The notes: generated by a model not told the origin, from the letters alone. Shown: positions 1-8,504, counted from the first letter of the stretch. The stretch: 64,000 bases of DNA from Halococcus agarilyticus (GCF_000334895.1 NZ_BAFM01000003.1:62001-126000); one strand, 5' to 3'. A program made the numbers and translations.

Positions 1-1
1 C

Positions 2-433
2 CACTGGGACCTCGACTTCTCCCTGAACATCGGAGAGACCAACCGCCGGTTCTTCGCGGCACTCGAAGACAAGCGGATCGTGGGCAAGACCTGCCCCGAG
101 TGTGGCGACGTGTTCGTGCCGCCGCAGTCGGTGTGTGTCGAGTGTTACGTCGAGACCGACGAGTGGATCGAGGTCGAGCAACGCGGTGTGCTCGAGAGCT
201 ACACCGTGTGCTTCTTCCAGTTCGACAAGATGCCGGAGCCGCCGTACGTGACGGGTGTCATCCGTGTCGACGACTCCGCCATCTGCATGATGCACTTCGT
301 CGAGGAGTTGGAGTACGAGGAGCCGATGGATCTGGTCGACAAGCTCGAGAAAGGTGACGAGGTGGAACCAGTGTGGTCCAACGACCGCGATGGCGACATC
401 TTCGACATGGATCACTGGCGGCTGGCGGAATGA
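2..433 (+). CDS. DUF35 zinc-ribbon/OB-fold protein (5' end outside window)
   Basis: The frame is open to the left edge, so the start is missing and 143 codons are visible; an internal GTG at 80 should not be taken as the start because conserved DUF35 residues precede it. A rubredoxin-like zinc ribbon (CPEC and CVEC pairs) is followed by an OB-fold-like acidic domain. In this family DUF35 proteins bind a thiolase-fold partner and help hold acyl-CoA. The gene lies 46 bp before two thiolase-like genes on the same strand, so a complex with them is likely. The ligand is unknown. Confidence 0.85.
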   Translation, partial: HWDLDFSLNIGETNRRFFAALEDKRIVGKTCPECGDVFVPPQSVCVECYVETDEWIEVEQRGVLESYTVCFFQFDKMPEPPYVTGVIRVDDSAICMMHFVEELEYEEPMDLVDKLEKGDEVEPVWSNDRDGDIFDMDHWRLAE

Positions 434-479
434 GGCGGAGTCAGCATGGAGCTAGCCAATCCTACGGAGGCGACTACGG

Positions 480-1619
480 ATGACTGACGTCGCGATCGCC
501 GGCTACGCCACGAGCGGCTTCGCCGGCGAGACGGACGAGTCGGGCAACGAGCTGGTGCTGGAGACGAACATGGCGGCACTCGACGATGCTGGCGTCACCC
601 ACGAAGACCTGGACAGCGTGATATTCACCGGCCAGGATCCCTACGACGGCGCTGCCATCAGCGACGGCCAGAAGGTCGCGACCGCCGCGGCCTACGACAA
701 GCCGATCATGCGGGTCCAGAACGGTGGCGGGATGGCGATACACCAGGGCCGGGCGAAGATCCGGGCCGGCAAGGCCGACGTGGTCACGGTGGTCGCGGCC
801 GACTTCGTGACCGCCGACCCCACGACACTGAGTTGGACCTCCCACGAGGCCCTGTATCACCGGCCGTTCGGGATGAACAATCGACAGTCCTACGGCTTCG
901 TCACCCAGAACTATCTCGACGAGACCGACGCAACCCGAGAGGATCTGGCGGCAGTGGCCGCGAAAAACTACGAGGCCGCCGCGGAGAACCCCGACGCCCA
1001 TCGTCGTGAGGGATACTCGACAGCGGAGGTCTTGGAGTCGGACCCGGTCGTTGGTCCGCTGACGGAGCTGATGCTCGGGCCGATGTCCTACGGCGCTGCC
1101 GTGGTCGTGCTGGTCAGCGGGGCGGTCGCCGACGAGCTCGACGATGTCCCGGGCTCCATCACCGGGACCGGCATGGCGACGGGGAAGTACGAGTACCGAG
1201 AGATGGAAAACCGGCTCCGCCAGCCGACGCTGCGTGATGCCGCAGCGACGGCCTACGACGAGGCGGGAATCGACGCCGCCGACATCGACGCCGCCGAGAT
1301 GGCGACCTACGCGCCGTCGTTCGAGCTCCTGAGCTACGAGGCGCTGGGCTTCTGTGACGAGAGCGAGGGACCGTCGCTGGTCGCCGACGGCACGACGGCG
1401 ATCGACGGCTCGCTTCCTGTCAACGCATCGGGCGGTCCGCTGGCGACGAGCCCGCCGAACTCCGGCGGCGTCTACCGCGCCATCGCGGCCTGCCAGCAGC
1501 TCCAGGGCGATCTCGGCCGGCAGTCCGCCGACCGGGTGCTCCTGGCGGACAACGACATGCATCTGGGCGAGCCTGCGCGGACGGACGCCCTGGTCGTCTT
1601 CGAGGGGGGATCGGCGTGA
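480..1619 (+). CDS. Thiolase-fold protein lacking catalytic residues (Ltp2/SCP2-like), subunit A
   Basis: This 379-residue protein has the usual thiolase length and the closing Asn-Ala-Ser-Gly-Gly segment. The nucleophile loop reads N81-GGG where an active thiolase has a Cys. The HDCF position reads ATYAPS (275-280), and the GHP loop after NASGG (315-319) has no His. It therefore should not do Claisen condensation or thiolysis by the normal route. Ltp2-type proteins that pair with DUF35 and lack the Cys are retro-aldol lyases in steroid side-chain degradation; that function is inferred here. A GGAGG motif sits upstream of the ATG. The stop overlaps the next start (GTGA), which suggests translational coupling. 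Confidence 0.85.
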   Translation: MTDVAIAGYATSGFAGETDESGNELVLETNMAALDDAGVTHEDLDSVIFTGQDPYDGAAISDGQKVATAAAYDKPIMRVQNGGGMAIHQGRAKIRAGKADVVTVVAADFVTADPTTLSWTSHEALYHRPFGMNNRQSYGFVTQNYLDETDATREDLAAVAAKNYEAAAENPDAHRREGYSTAEVLESDPVVGPLTELMLGPMSYGAAVVVLVSGAVADELDDVPGSITGTGMATGKYEYREMENRLRQPTLRDAAATAYDEAGIDAADIDAAEMATYAPSFELLSYEALGFCDESEGPSLVADGTTAIDGSLPVNASGGPLATSPPNSGGVYRAIAACQQLQGDLGRQSADRVLLADNDMHLGEPARTDALVVFEGGSA

Positions 1620-2785
1620 CCCGGGACGTCGGTGCGGTCGGTGTCGGCTACTCCGATCCCGAGACGTTCACCGACTATCGGCTGTCGACCATGTCCAAGG
1701 AGGAGCAGGCCTTCGCGGCGATCACGGCCGCGCTGGAACACGCCGATGCCGATCCCGACGACATCGACGTCGCGCTGTTCTGCACGGTCGACGGCTTCGA
1801 GGGCACGTTCCGCGTCGAACGGACCCTCGAGGTCCTGGGGATGGGCAACGACATCCCGGTGATCAGCATCAACACCGGTGGGACCGCCGGCGGGAGCGGC
1901 GTGAAGGTGGCCTACGAGTACCTCGCCTCGGGAAAATACGACACCGCGCTCGTCTACGGCTCGCCGTCGTTCGACTCGGTGGTCGAGGCCCAGCCGGTGA
2001 TGAACACGAACGCCGACCCGCTGTTCGAGCGCAACTTCGTCACGGCCATCCAGATGGGCGCGCTACCGAGTTCGGGCTACATGGAGCTCTCGGGTGCCAC
2101 CCTCGAGGACTTCGCGAAGGTCGCGGCCCGGAACTACCAGAACGCCGCGATGAACCCGTACGCCCACCGCAACGAGGGCAAGACCGTCGAGGAGGTGCTC
2201 GACTCGCCGATGGTCTGTTGGCCGCTACGGCGGGCGATGACCTGTCCGGTCTCCTCCGGCGCGGCAGCGATGGTGATGGCCTCGGAGGCCACCGCCCACG
2301 AGCACTGCGACACACCGGTCTGGGTCGAGGACATCGACTCGATCAGCAACACCTTCGAGACGGGCTACCGGACCATGGACTGGTTCCCGAAGCTCGAGAC
2401 GCTCGCCGACCGGGTCTACGAGCGTGTGGACGTCGAAGACCCGCTCGAGGAGTTCGACGTCGTGGAGACGTTCAACCCCTACATCCCCTTCGAGATGATC
2501 GAGTACGAGGCGATGGGCCTCTGCGAGAAGGGCGAGGCCAAACACCTCGTTCGCGACGGCGTCACGGCCAGGGACGGCGCGCTCCCGGTCAACGCCTCCG
2601 GCGGGACGCTCGCGACGAACTCCGGGATCTGCGCGTCGCTGTCCCGGCACACCGAGATCGTCCTCCAGCTGATGGGCGAGGCCGGCGAGCGCCAGATCGA
2701 GGGCGCGGAGCGTGGCGTCGCCCAGTCCTGGGGCGCGAACCTGGGCCAGTTCCAGCAGATGGCGATCTTCTCGACGAGTCGGTGA
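1616..2785 (+). CDS. Thiolase-fold protein lacking catalytic residues (Ltp2/SCP2-like), subunit B
   Basis: This 389-residue paralogue of the preceding protein starts at a GTG that overlaps its stop. The nucleophile region is N86-TGGTAGG with no Cys. The HDCF position is ETFNPY (284-289), and after NASGG (326-330) the His loop reads TLATNSGIC. The overlap and shared degeneration suggest a heteromer with subunit A plus the upstream DUF35 protein. The reaction is probably C-C cleavage by retro-aldol chemistry, but a non-catalytic carrier or scaffold role is possible. A hairpin terminator follows at once. Confidence 0.85.
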   Translation: MTRDVGAVGVGYSDPETFTDYRLSTMSKEEQAFAAITAALEHADADPDDIDVALFCTVDGFEGTFRVERTLEVLGMGNDIPVISINTGGTAGGSGVKVAYEYLASGKYDTALVYGSPSFDSVVEAQPVMNTNADPLFERNFVTAIQMGALPSSGYMELSGATLEDFAKVAARNYQNAAMNPYAHRNEGKTVEEVLDSPMVCWPLRRAMTCPVSSGAAAMVMASEATAHEHCDTPVWVEDIDSISNTFETGYRTMDWFPKLETLADRVYERVDVEDPLEEFDVVETFNPYIPFEMIEYEAMGLCEKGEAKHLVRDGVTARDGALPVNASGGTLATNSGICASLSRHTEIVLQLMGEAGERQIEGAERGVAQSWGANLGQFQQMAIFSTSR

Positions 2786-2787
2786 GG

Positions 2788-2813
2788 ATCGCCACCTCTC
2801 CGGTGGCGATTTC
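2788..2813. terminator. Hairpin between convergent genes
   Basis: A perfect 9-bp stem (2788-2796 with 2802-2810) and a 5-nt loop are followed by TTCCCC. It lies just after the stop of thiolase-like subunit B and before the end of the opposing hydroxyacyl-CoA dehydrogenase gene. It could end transcription from either side. The T tract is weak, so the call is structural. Confidence 0.5.
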
Positions 2814-2858
2814 CCCCGGTCGAGTGAGGGGCGGCCCGGCGTCCGCCGTCGACCGGAC

Positions 2859-3713
2859 TCAGTCCTCGTCCCAGTCGTAGAACCCCCGACCCGACTTCAC
2901 ACCGTAATCGCCCGCTCGGACCATCTGCTTGACTAGCTGCGGGGGGCGGTAGGCGTCGCTGCCGAGCTCCTCGGCCATGTACTCGCCGACCTTGACGCGG
3001 GTGTCCCAGCCGTTGTGATCCCCGAGCTTCAGCGGCCCCATCGGGTGGTTGTATCCCAGCTCCATCGCCGTGTCGATGTCCTCGGCGGAGGCGACCCCCT
3101 CCTGAACCATCCGGGCAGCCTCCATGCCGAGAACCAGGCCCAGCCGCGACGTCGCGAAGCCGGGGAAGTCGTCGACGACGATGTGCTCGCGGCCCAGAGC
3201 CTCTGCCAGCTCCTCGGCCCGCGCCAGGGTCTCGTCGCTCGTGTGGTGGCCGGTGACGAGTTCGAGCAGCTTCATCTTCACCGGTGGGTTGAAAAAGTGC
3301 GTACCGATGACCCGCTCCGGGTGCTCGGTGGCGCTCGCGATCTCCGTGATGGACAGCGAGGAGGTGTTCGAGCCGAGAACCACGTCGGGGTCGGTCTTCG
3401 CGTCCAGTTCCTCGAAGATGGTCCGTTTGAGGTCCGTGTCCTCCGGGACCGCCTCCACGACGAACGTCGCCCGCTCGACCACGTCGTCGAGGTCCGTCGT
3501 CCCGGTTACGCGGTCGAAGACGGTGTCTGCGTCGTCGACGATGTCACGCTCCTCGGCCTCGGCCAGATCGTTCCGCAGGCGATCGAGTCCGTCGCTGACG
3601 AGCTCCTCGTCGACGTCGCGCACGATGGCGTCGAACCCCTGCTGAGCGGCGAGCTGAGCGATGCCGGTCCCCATCGTGCCGGCACCGATGACGCCGATGA
3701 CTCTGGATGCCAT
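2859..3713 (-). CDS. hbd: 3-hydroxyacyl-CoA dehydrogenase
   Basis: This protein oxidises a 3-hydroxyacyl-CoA to the 3-ketoacyl-CoA with NAD+. The 284 residues match the short single-function class. The Rossmann motif GAGTMG is at 10-15, an NTSS segment is near 116-119, and the catalytic His139 (GTHFFNP) is 12 residues before Glu151, the normal dyad spacing. It lies downstream of the two MaoC genes on the same strand, with a 134-bp gap. A role in beta-oxidation of a side chain, together with the nearby hydratases, is likely; the natural chain length cannot be read from the sequence. Confidence 0.92.
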   Translation of the reverse strand: MASRVIGVIGAGTMGTGIAQLAAQQGFDAIVRDVDEELVSDGLDRLRNDLAEAEERDIVDDADTVFDRVTGTTDLDDVVERATFVVEAVPEDTDLKRTIFEELDAKTDPDVVLGSNTSSLSITEIASATEHPERVIGTHFFNPPVKMKLLELVTGHHTSDETLARAEELAEALGREHIVVDDFPGFATSRLGLVLGMEAARMVQEGVASAEDIDTAMELGYNHPMGPLKLGDHNGWDTRVKVGEYMAEELGSDAYRPPQLVKQMVRAGDYGVKSGRGFYDWDED

Positions 3714-3847
3714 ACGTCGTTCTCCCGACCCGCAGCAAAAACGTTTGTCCCCGTGACTCCGGGCCCGGCTCGACTCGTCGAGGTTTCACCCCTCGATCGA
3801 CTCGCGGACGACCCTCCCGGTCGCTGCTCTCGGCGAGCGGTCCACGG

Positions 3848-4273
3848 TCACCGCATCGGCAGTCTGGCCGTCGCCGTCCCGCGCACTGTGAGGTCACCGG
3901 AGCCGTCGCGCAGGGCGAGGTCGAACGTGACGAGGCCGTCGCCGTCGATCTCGCACGTCTCGGTTACCGTCGCCGTCGCCGTCACGGTCTGGCCCTCGAA
4001 CACCATGTCGTGGAACCGAACGTCGAACGAGCGCAGGTCCGACGGCGACTCGAGGACGCGGACGACCGGCTGGAGGAGGTACGAGAGGTTCGCCGGGCCC
4101 TGGTTGAGCAGCCCGGGGTAGTCCAGCTCCTCCGCCCGGTTGCGGTCGAAGTGGGGGGGATACGGATCCTGGAGCAGCGCGGCCACCAGCTTCGTGTCGT
4201 CGCCGTGGAGCTCCTCGATCGTCCGCGGTTCGAGTTCGTCGCCCGGCGAGAGGTCCTCGAAACGCACGATCAC
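3848..4273 (-). CDS. MaoC-like (R)-specific enoyl-CoA hydratase half, catalytic type
   Basis: This 141-residue single hot-dog protein carries the hydratase-2 pattern D-P-Y-P-P-H, giving the expected Asp36/His41 pair. Its start overlaps the stop of the preceding MaoC-like gene by four bases (ATGA), so the two are translated together. Many MaoC hydratases are double hot-dog proteins or heterodimers in which one half carries the active site. I infer that this is the catalytic half of a heterodimer that adds water to an enoyl-CoA made by the nearby acyl-CoA dehydrogenase. Confidence 0.85.
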   Translation of the reverse strand: MIVRFEDLSPGDELEPRTIEELHGDDTKLVAALLQDPYPPHFDRNRAEELDYPGLLNQGPANLSYLLQPVVRVLESPSDLRSFDVRFHDMVFEGQTVTATATVTETCEIDGDGLVTFDLALRDGSGDLTVRGTATARLPMR

Positions 4274-4728
4274 GTCCCCTCCATCAGGACCATGTCCGCG
4301 ACCATGTCGAAGACGGGGTCACCCGCCGGCGTCTCGGCGTCGTACGAGAGGGAGACGACGGTCAGACTCCCGCTGCTGCCGTCTTTCTCCTCGACGTCCG
4401 TGACCCGTCCAGTCACCGCCAGCGGCTGGCCGGTCTCGAGCGGGGCGTGAAACTCCACCCGGAGCTGGCCGAGCGCAGCGCCGCTCCGCCAGTCGTCCGA
4501 GAGGCGGCCCATGGTGGCCTCGACGCCACCGGTGGCTTCGAACGCGATGTGCTGTGCCATCGTGTGCGGGACGAGCTGACCCTCCTCGCCCGCGGCTGCC
4601 GCAGCCTCGTCGTACCGAAACGTCGCCTCGTCGTCACGGGTCGCGTCCGCCCACAGGAACGCCTTCCACTCCTCGACGGTAAACTGCCCGGACGGAAGTT
4701 CCGTGTCGGCAAGATCGTCTACGTCCAT
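4270..4728 (-). CDS. MaoC-like hydratase half, non-catalytic partner
   Basis: This is a 152-residue protein from the ATG at 4726-4728. A longer open frame exists upstream, but a TATA-like box 33-40 nt before this ATG and the end of protein-like sequence support this start. It has a hot-dog-like pattern (LVPHTMAQH near 52-60, then a strand-rich half) but no Asp-x-Asn-Pro-x-His motif. It is probably the N-terminal-type half that shapes the acyl pocket. The overlap with the catalytic half mirrors heterodimeric ChsH1/ChsH2-type hydratases, which is an inference from layout. Confidence 0.8.
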   Translation of the reverse strand: MDVDDLADTELPSGQFTVEEWKAFLWADATRDDEATFRYDEAAAAAGEEGQLVPHTMAQHIAFEATGGVEATMGRLSDDWRSGAALGQLRVEFHAPLETGQPLAVTGRVTDVEEKDGSSGSLTVVSLSYDAETPAGDPVFDMVADMVLMEGT

Positions 4729-5050
4729 GCTGTGTGGCGTCGAGTACCGCTGTGGTCGCCATAAACCTTCACCACCGGCCGCGCGACGACGCCAACCCGC
4801 CTCGCATCGGTGGACTCTGGGCCCGGGGGAGGTGTCGCGTCTGGTGCTCGTGGCCAGAACGTGCTGGGGCTCCCGCGGTCCTACGGCGAATGACCGGCCA
4901 GGTCGGCAGTTCGCTTCCGGTGGAACGGCACGTTTTATCTTCGCTCGGCGAGAGATCGACATCCATGGTAGCCAGACAGGTGTGTGTGAGTAGCGATCAG
5001 CGGAGCGCCTCGAACGGTCCGGAAGCCGATGTCGGGTCCTGGAGGAATCG
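4729..5050. other. Divergent intergenic region between MaoC pair and crotonase
   Basis: The 322 bp hold no convincing gene. On the minus strand a TATA-like ggtttatgg at 4759-4767 serves the MaoC pair. On the plus strand a ttttatc at about 4932-4938 may serve the crotonase, leaving a leader of roughly 80-90 nt. GGAGGA at 5041-5046 is a good Shine-Dalgarno for the crotonase ATG at 5051. Confidence 0.5.
4759..4768 (-). promoter_or_regulatory. TATA-like box for the MaoC pair
   Basis: The minus strand reads ggtttatgg about 33-40 nt before the ATG at 4728. The spacing allows only a very short leader. Confidence 0.5.
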
Positions 5051-5866
5051 ATGACCGACGACCTCGCCGCAGCCGGCGACGAATGTTCGACGCTCGCGGT
5101 CGCCACGGACGAACCGGTTGCGAACGCGGTGACGGTCACGCTGGACAGACCGGACACTCGAAACGCCCTCAGTCAGACGCTCCGGACGGAGTTCAAGCGA
5201 GTCTTCGAGGCGATCGAGGCGTCATCGACGCGCGTCGTCGTCCTGACGGGGTCGAACGACTCGCGAGCGTTCGCCTCGGGTGCGGACCTGACGGAACTGG
5301 CCGACCGGACGGCCCTGGAGCAGCGCGAACTGAGCAAGCGACCCCGAATCTACGAGGTCGTCGCCGGTCTCGATCAGCCGGTGATCGGCCGAATCAACGG
5401 GCTGGCGCTGGGTGGCGGCTGCGAGCTGGCGCTGGCCTGCGACGTCCGCCTGGCCGACACCCGCTCGAAGTTCGGCTTCCCGGAGGTGTCTCTCGGGCTC
5501 ATCCCGGGCGGCGGCGGCACACAGCGCTTGACGGAGCTGGTCGGTGTCGGCAAGGCCAAGCAGCTGATCCTCTCGGGAGCCGTCGTCGACGCCGCCGAGG
5601 CGGACGAGCTCGGCCTCGTGGAGTCGGTTCACGACCCGGCCGACCTCGACGAAGCCGTCGCGGAGCTGGTCGACACGATGGCCCAGCACAGCCCGGTCGC
5701 GCTGGAGCTGGCCAAGCGAGCCGTCGACGCGAGCACTCGACTCGGCCGCGACGACGGCATCGACCACGAGGCGGAGCTGTTCACCGTGGCACTTGGCAGC
5801 GAGGACGCCTCGGAGGGCATCGCGGCGTTCCTGGAGGACCGCGAGCCGGAGTGGACCGGGCGCTGA
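5051..5866 (+). CDS. Enoyl-CoA hydratase (crotonase family)
   Basis: This 271-residue crotonase has the oxyanion-hole segments SGADL (76-80) and GLALGGG (117-123). Both general acid/base glutamates of classical hydratases are present: Glu125 in CELA and Glu145 in FPEV. It should therefore hydrate trans-2-enoyl-CoA to (S)-3-hydroxyacyl-CoA, the substrate of the dehydrogenase at 2859. The start follows a GGAGGA motif by 4 nt. It converges on the acyl-CoA dehydrogenase with 28 bp between stops. The window thus has two hydratase types, crotonase and MaoC, which suggests two different acyl intermediates. Confidence 0.9.
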   Translation: MTDDLAAAGDECSTLAVATDEPVANAVTVTLDRPDTRNALSQTLRTEFKRVFEAIEASSTRVVVLTGSNDSRAFASGADLTELADRTALEQRELSKRPRIYEVVAGLDQPVIGRINGLALGGGCELALACDVRLADTRSKFGFPEVSLGLIPGGGGTQRLTELVGVGKAKQLILSGAVVDAAEADELGLVESVHDPADLDEAVAELVDTMAQHSPVALELAKRAVDASTRLGRDDGIDHEAELFTVALGSEDASEGIAAFLEDREPEWTGR

Positions 5867-5894
5867 GGACGAAATCGCGGAGAAAAGACCGTCT

Positions 5895-7031
5895 TCAGGC
5901 GAGGTCCGGCAGACCGTCCTCCTTGAGAACTGCGGCGATCTGGTTCTTCTGAATCTCGTCGGTGCCGGCCGCAAGCCGCCGGCCTCGGGCGAGCCGGTAG
6001 AGGTGTTCGAGGGGGTGACCCTGCTGGTAGCCGTTGGCCCCGTGGATCTGCAGCGACTCGGAGACGATCCGTTCGACCGACTCCGAGGAGAACAGCTTGG
6101 CGAGCGAGGAGCCGAGTCGATCGGGGATCCGTCCCTGTTCGTGGGCCCGGGAGGCGGCGCGGTAGGTCAGTGCCCTGGAGGCCTCGAGACGCTTCGCCAT
6201 GTCCGCTACCTTCCACTCGATGCCCTGGAACTCACCGATCGGCTGGCCGAACTGTGAGCGCGTCTCGGCGTAGTCAAGCGCCTTGTCGAGCGCACATCGG
6301 GCGAAGGAGTTCGCCAGCGTCGCGCTCCCCAACCGTTCCCAGTTGAGGGCCTTGAGCTGCTCCTTGAACCCGTCCGCGCCGCGAGTGAGGACGTTCTCCG
6401 CGGGGACGGCCACGTCGCGCAGTTCGAACTGGGTCTGCTCGTGGTCGGCCATGTTCGTGTAGTGTTGCTGGATCTCGATCCCCGGGTCGTCGAGATCGAC
6501 GATCAGCGACCCGAGGCCCTCCGAGAATTTCACCCAGACGACCGCTGCGCTGGCGTCCTCGAGATTGCTGACCCAGATCTTCTCGCCCGTGACGCTGAAG
6601 CCGTCGCCGTCCTCCTCGGCGCGGGTTCGCATCGATCCGACGTCCGATCCCGATTCCGGCTCCGAGATGGCGATGGCGATCGCCTCCTCGCCGGCGGTCA
6701 CCGGCGGCAGATACCGCTCTTTCGCCGCCTCGGTGCCGAACATCTCGATGGCACGGGGGGCGACCATCTGCTGGGTGTAGAGGAAGTTCGCCGTGTCCGG
6801 ACAGACTCGTCCGACGGCCTCGATCGACAGCATCGCCTCGAACTCCGTCATGCCCCCGCCGCCGTAGGTCTCGTCGATGTTGATACCCATGAACCCCCTG
6901 TCGGCGAGGAGTTCGATGTTCTCCCACGGCGTCTCGCCCTGCCACTCGAACGCGCGCTCGGCGAACTCCGTCTCCGCGATGTCCCGCAACGAGGAGACGA
7001 CCATCTCTTGCTCCGCTGAGAGCGTCTGCAT
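5895..7031 (-). CDS. Acyl-CoA dehydrogenase with unusual catalytic-base position
   Basis: This FAD-dependent enzyme introduces the alpha-beta double bond into an acyl-CoA. It is 378 residues long with the family segments ISEPESGSD (122-130), GEKIWVSN (149-156) and RSQFGQPIGEFQ (258-269). The usual catalytic Glu before GT near the C terminus is Ala355 (AAGTDEI). A Glu at 232 in the segment WERLG matches the place where isovaleryl-CoA and long-chain dehydrogenases carry their base, so activity is plausible. A TATA-like cattatgac near 7057-7065 gives it its own promoter although the cupin gene lies 60 bp upstream. Confidence 0.9.
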   Translation of the reverse strand: MQTLSAEQEMVVSSLRDIAETEFAERAFEWQGETPWENIELLADRGFMGINIDETYGGGGMTEFEAMLSIEAVGRVCPDTANFLYTQQMVAPRAIEMFGTEAAKERYLPPVTAGEEAIAIAISEPESGSDVGSMRTRAEEDGDGFSVTGEKIWVSNLEDASAAVVWVKFSEGLGSLIVDLDDPGIEIQQHYTNMADHEQTQFELRDVAVPAENVLTRGADGFKEQLKALNWERLGSATLANSFARCALDKALDYAETRSQFGQPIGEFQGIEWKVADMAKRLEASRALTYRAASRAHEQGRIPDRLGSSLAKLFSSESVERIVSESLQIHGANGYQQGHPLEHLYRLARGRRLAAGTDEIQKNQIAAVLKEDGLPDLA

Positions 7032-7091
7032 GGCTCCGTCTATCGGTCACTGTGTCATAATGATTGCGGGTGGCGCGGGAGGGACAGTGAG

Positions 7092-7526
7092 TCAGTTCGG
7101 GCTGTGAGGATCGAAGACCTCGTCGTCCTCCCCGGTGCTCGCGCCGACGGCGAGTACGACGCCGGGTTCGTCGCCGACACACCGGTGTCCGTGAGGCTCG
7201 CGGGGCAGGGCGGCGAAGAAGGTTCCCGGACCCACCGTCTCGTACGTCGGATCGTCGGCGCTCCCGAGCTTCAGCGAGAACTCACCCTCGAGGACGTAGT
7301 ACAGCTCCTCCTCCGCGGTGTGGGCGTGAAAGCCGATCTCCTCGCCCGGCCGGAAGTGCCACAGTTTGGCCCCGAGCTGGGCCAGCCCCAGCATCTCGTC
7401 GACAGGGCGGATGTCGACGGTGGGACGGACGTCGTCGCGCTCGCTCAGGTCGACCAGCGGCACGTCGGCGGTGCGGACGACTCGGGGTCCAGCGACCGAT
7501 CGCTCGGACTCGTCGGTGAACTCCAT
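7092..7526 (-). CDS. Cupin-domain protein
   Basis: This 144-residue single cupin starts at the ATG at 7524-7526; a TATA-like ctatttc about 25 nt further upstream supports it over the longer open frame. Motif 1 has the form GEEIGFHAHTAEEELYYVLEG, with the two His and the Glu of the metal site. The second motif has HGH in PREPHGHRC. It could be a small dioxygenase, isomerase or sensor; sequence does not decide. It sits upstream of the acyl-CoA dehydrogenase in the island. Confidence 0.8.
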   Translation of the reverse strand: MEFTDESERSVAGPRVVRTADVPLVDLSERDDVRPTVDIRPVDEMLGLAQLGAKLWHFRPGEEIGFHAHTAEEELYYVLEGEFSLKLGSADDPTYETVGPGTFFAALPREPHGHRCVGDEPGVVLAVGASTGEDDEVFDPHSPN

Positions 7527-7855
7527 GGACCCGCTACGCGCAGTGCCCTGAAATAGGTAGCCCGGGCACGCCGGCCGGATCCCTCGACATCGTCGCTGCC
7601 GCAGTACGGACGGGTGTCGTCGTCGGCTCCTCCGTCGTCGGACACGGCGAGGGGGTGGAAGTGGGAGTACGGCGGGATCGGTGTGCCGTGCAGCGACGTG
7701 GGGGCATCGAGACGGTCTTCGACGAACCGGACGTCGAGTTTCGTGGTTTCGAAGCGGCTCGGAGGAGGAGCCCGATCCACCGATCGACACTCCGTCGTCC
7801 GACCAGCGCGTACCCAACTTATTTATCGTTCGGTGGTGTGGTCCTAGTTTGCAAC
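7527..7855. other. Divergent intergenic region, cupin / SnoaL-like
   Basis: These 329 bp separate two divergent genes. A TATA-like element for the cupin lies near 7550 (minus) and one for the SnoaL-like gene at 7819-7829 (plus). I see no RNA gene or protein-like frame in the middle 7570-7810. Confidence 0.4.
7819..7829 (+). promoter_or_regulatory. TATA-like box of the SnoaL-like gene
   Basis: ttatttatcg lies 28-37 nt before the ATG at 7856, the distance expected for a leaderless or nearly leaderless mRNA. Confidence 0.6.
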
Positions 7856-8308
7856 ATGCAAGAAGTTGACGACCCCGCGGCGATACTGACGGTGTCGAAC
7901 CTCGTACACTGTTACATGCGGCGGATGGACAAACACGACCTGGATGGCGTCCTCGAACTCCTGCACGACGACTGCGCCATCGACTACGGGGACTTCGGCC
8001 TCTACGAGGGGCAGGACGAGGTCTCGGACTTCCTCGAAGCGTACATCGAGGGTGAAACGGGCATCCTCGACTCGTTTCACCTCGGTATCAACCCGTGGGT
8101 CACCGCCGACGGCGACACCGCGATCGGTCGCTGGCACTTCCTCGATCTGGGCCACGTCGAGGGCATCGGTGCCGCCTGGCTCGCCGGGTTCTACGAGATC
8201 GAGTTCGTCAAGAACGACGACGAGTGGCTCATCGAGAAACTCACCTACGACGCCAAATACTTCTCGCCCTACGACGAGGGCTGGGTCGAGGAACCGATGG
8301 CCAACTGA
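7856..8308 (+). CDS. SnoaL-like / NTF2-fold protein
   Basis: This 150-residue protein starts at the ATG placed by the TATA box at 7819-7829. The order of a helical N terminus with VHCYMRRMDKHD, then VLELLHDDCAIDYG and a strand-rich C half ending in a Trp/Tyr-rich tail, matches SnoaL-like NTF2 folds, which include steroid isomerases, polyketide cyclases and aromatic-ring dioxygenase small subunits. No partner dioxygenase is visible. Its place in the acyl-CoA island suggests that it acts on or binds a bulky hydrophobic intermediate, but the function is not known. Confidence 0.7.
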   Translation: MQEVDDPAAILTVSNLVHCYMRRMDKHDLDGVLELLHDDCAIDYGDFGLYEGQDEVSDFLEAYIEGETGILDSFHLGINPWVTADGDTAIGRWHFLDLGHVEGIGAAWLAGFYEIEFVKNDDEWLIEKLTYDAKYFSPYDEGWVEEPMAN

Positions 8309-8504
8309 CGCCGCTCCGACGGCGGTTTCTGCGGCCGCTTGCCGGTCCGTTGTCGTGGTAGAGCGATCGATGGAACGGTCTCCGGCGGGTTCGACGATCG
8401 ATGGAACCCCGCTGCCGAGGGGCGTCCGCCATCGAGTGTCGACGAGCGGGGCGACCGTGGAGAGATCAGCTACACCGTTCGACGTCACACGCCACGAACG
8501 GGGG

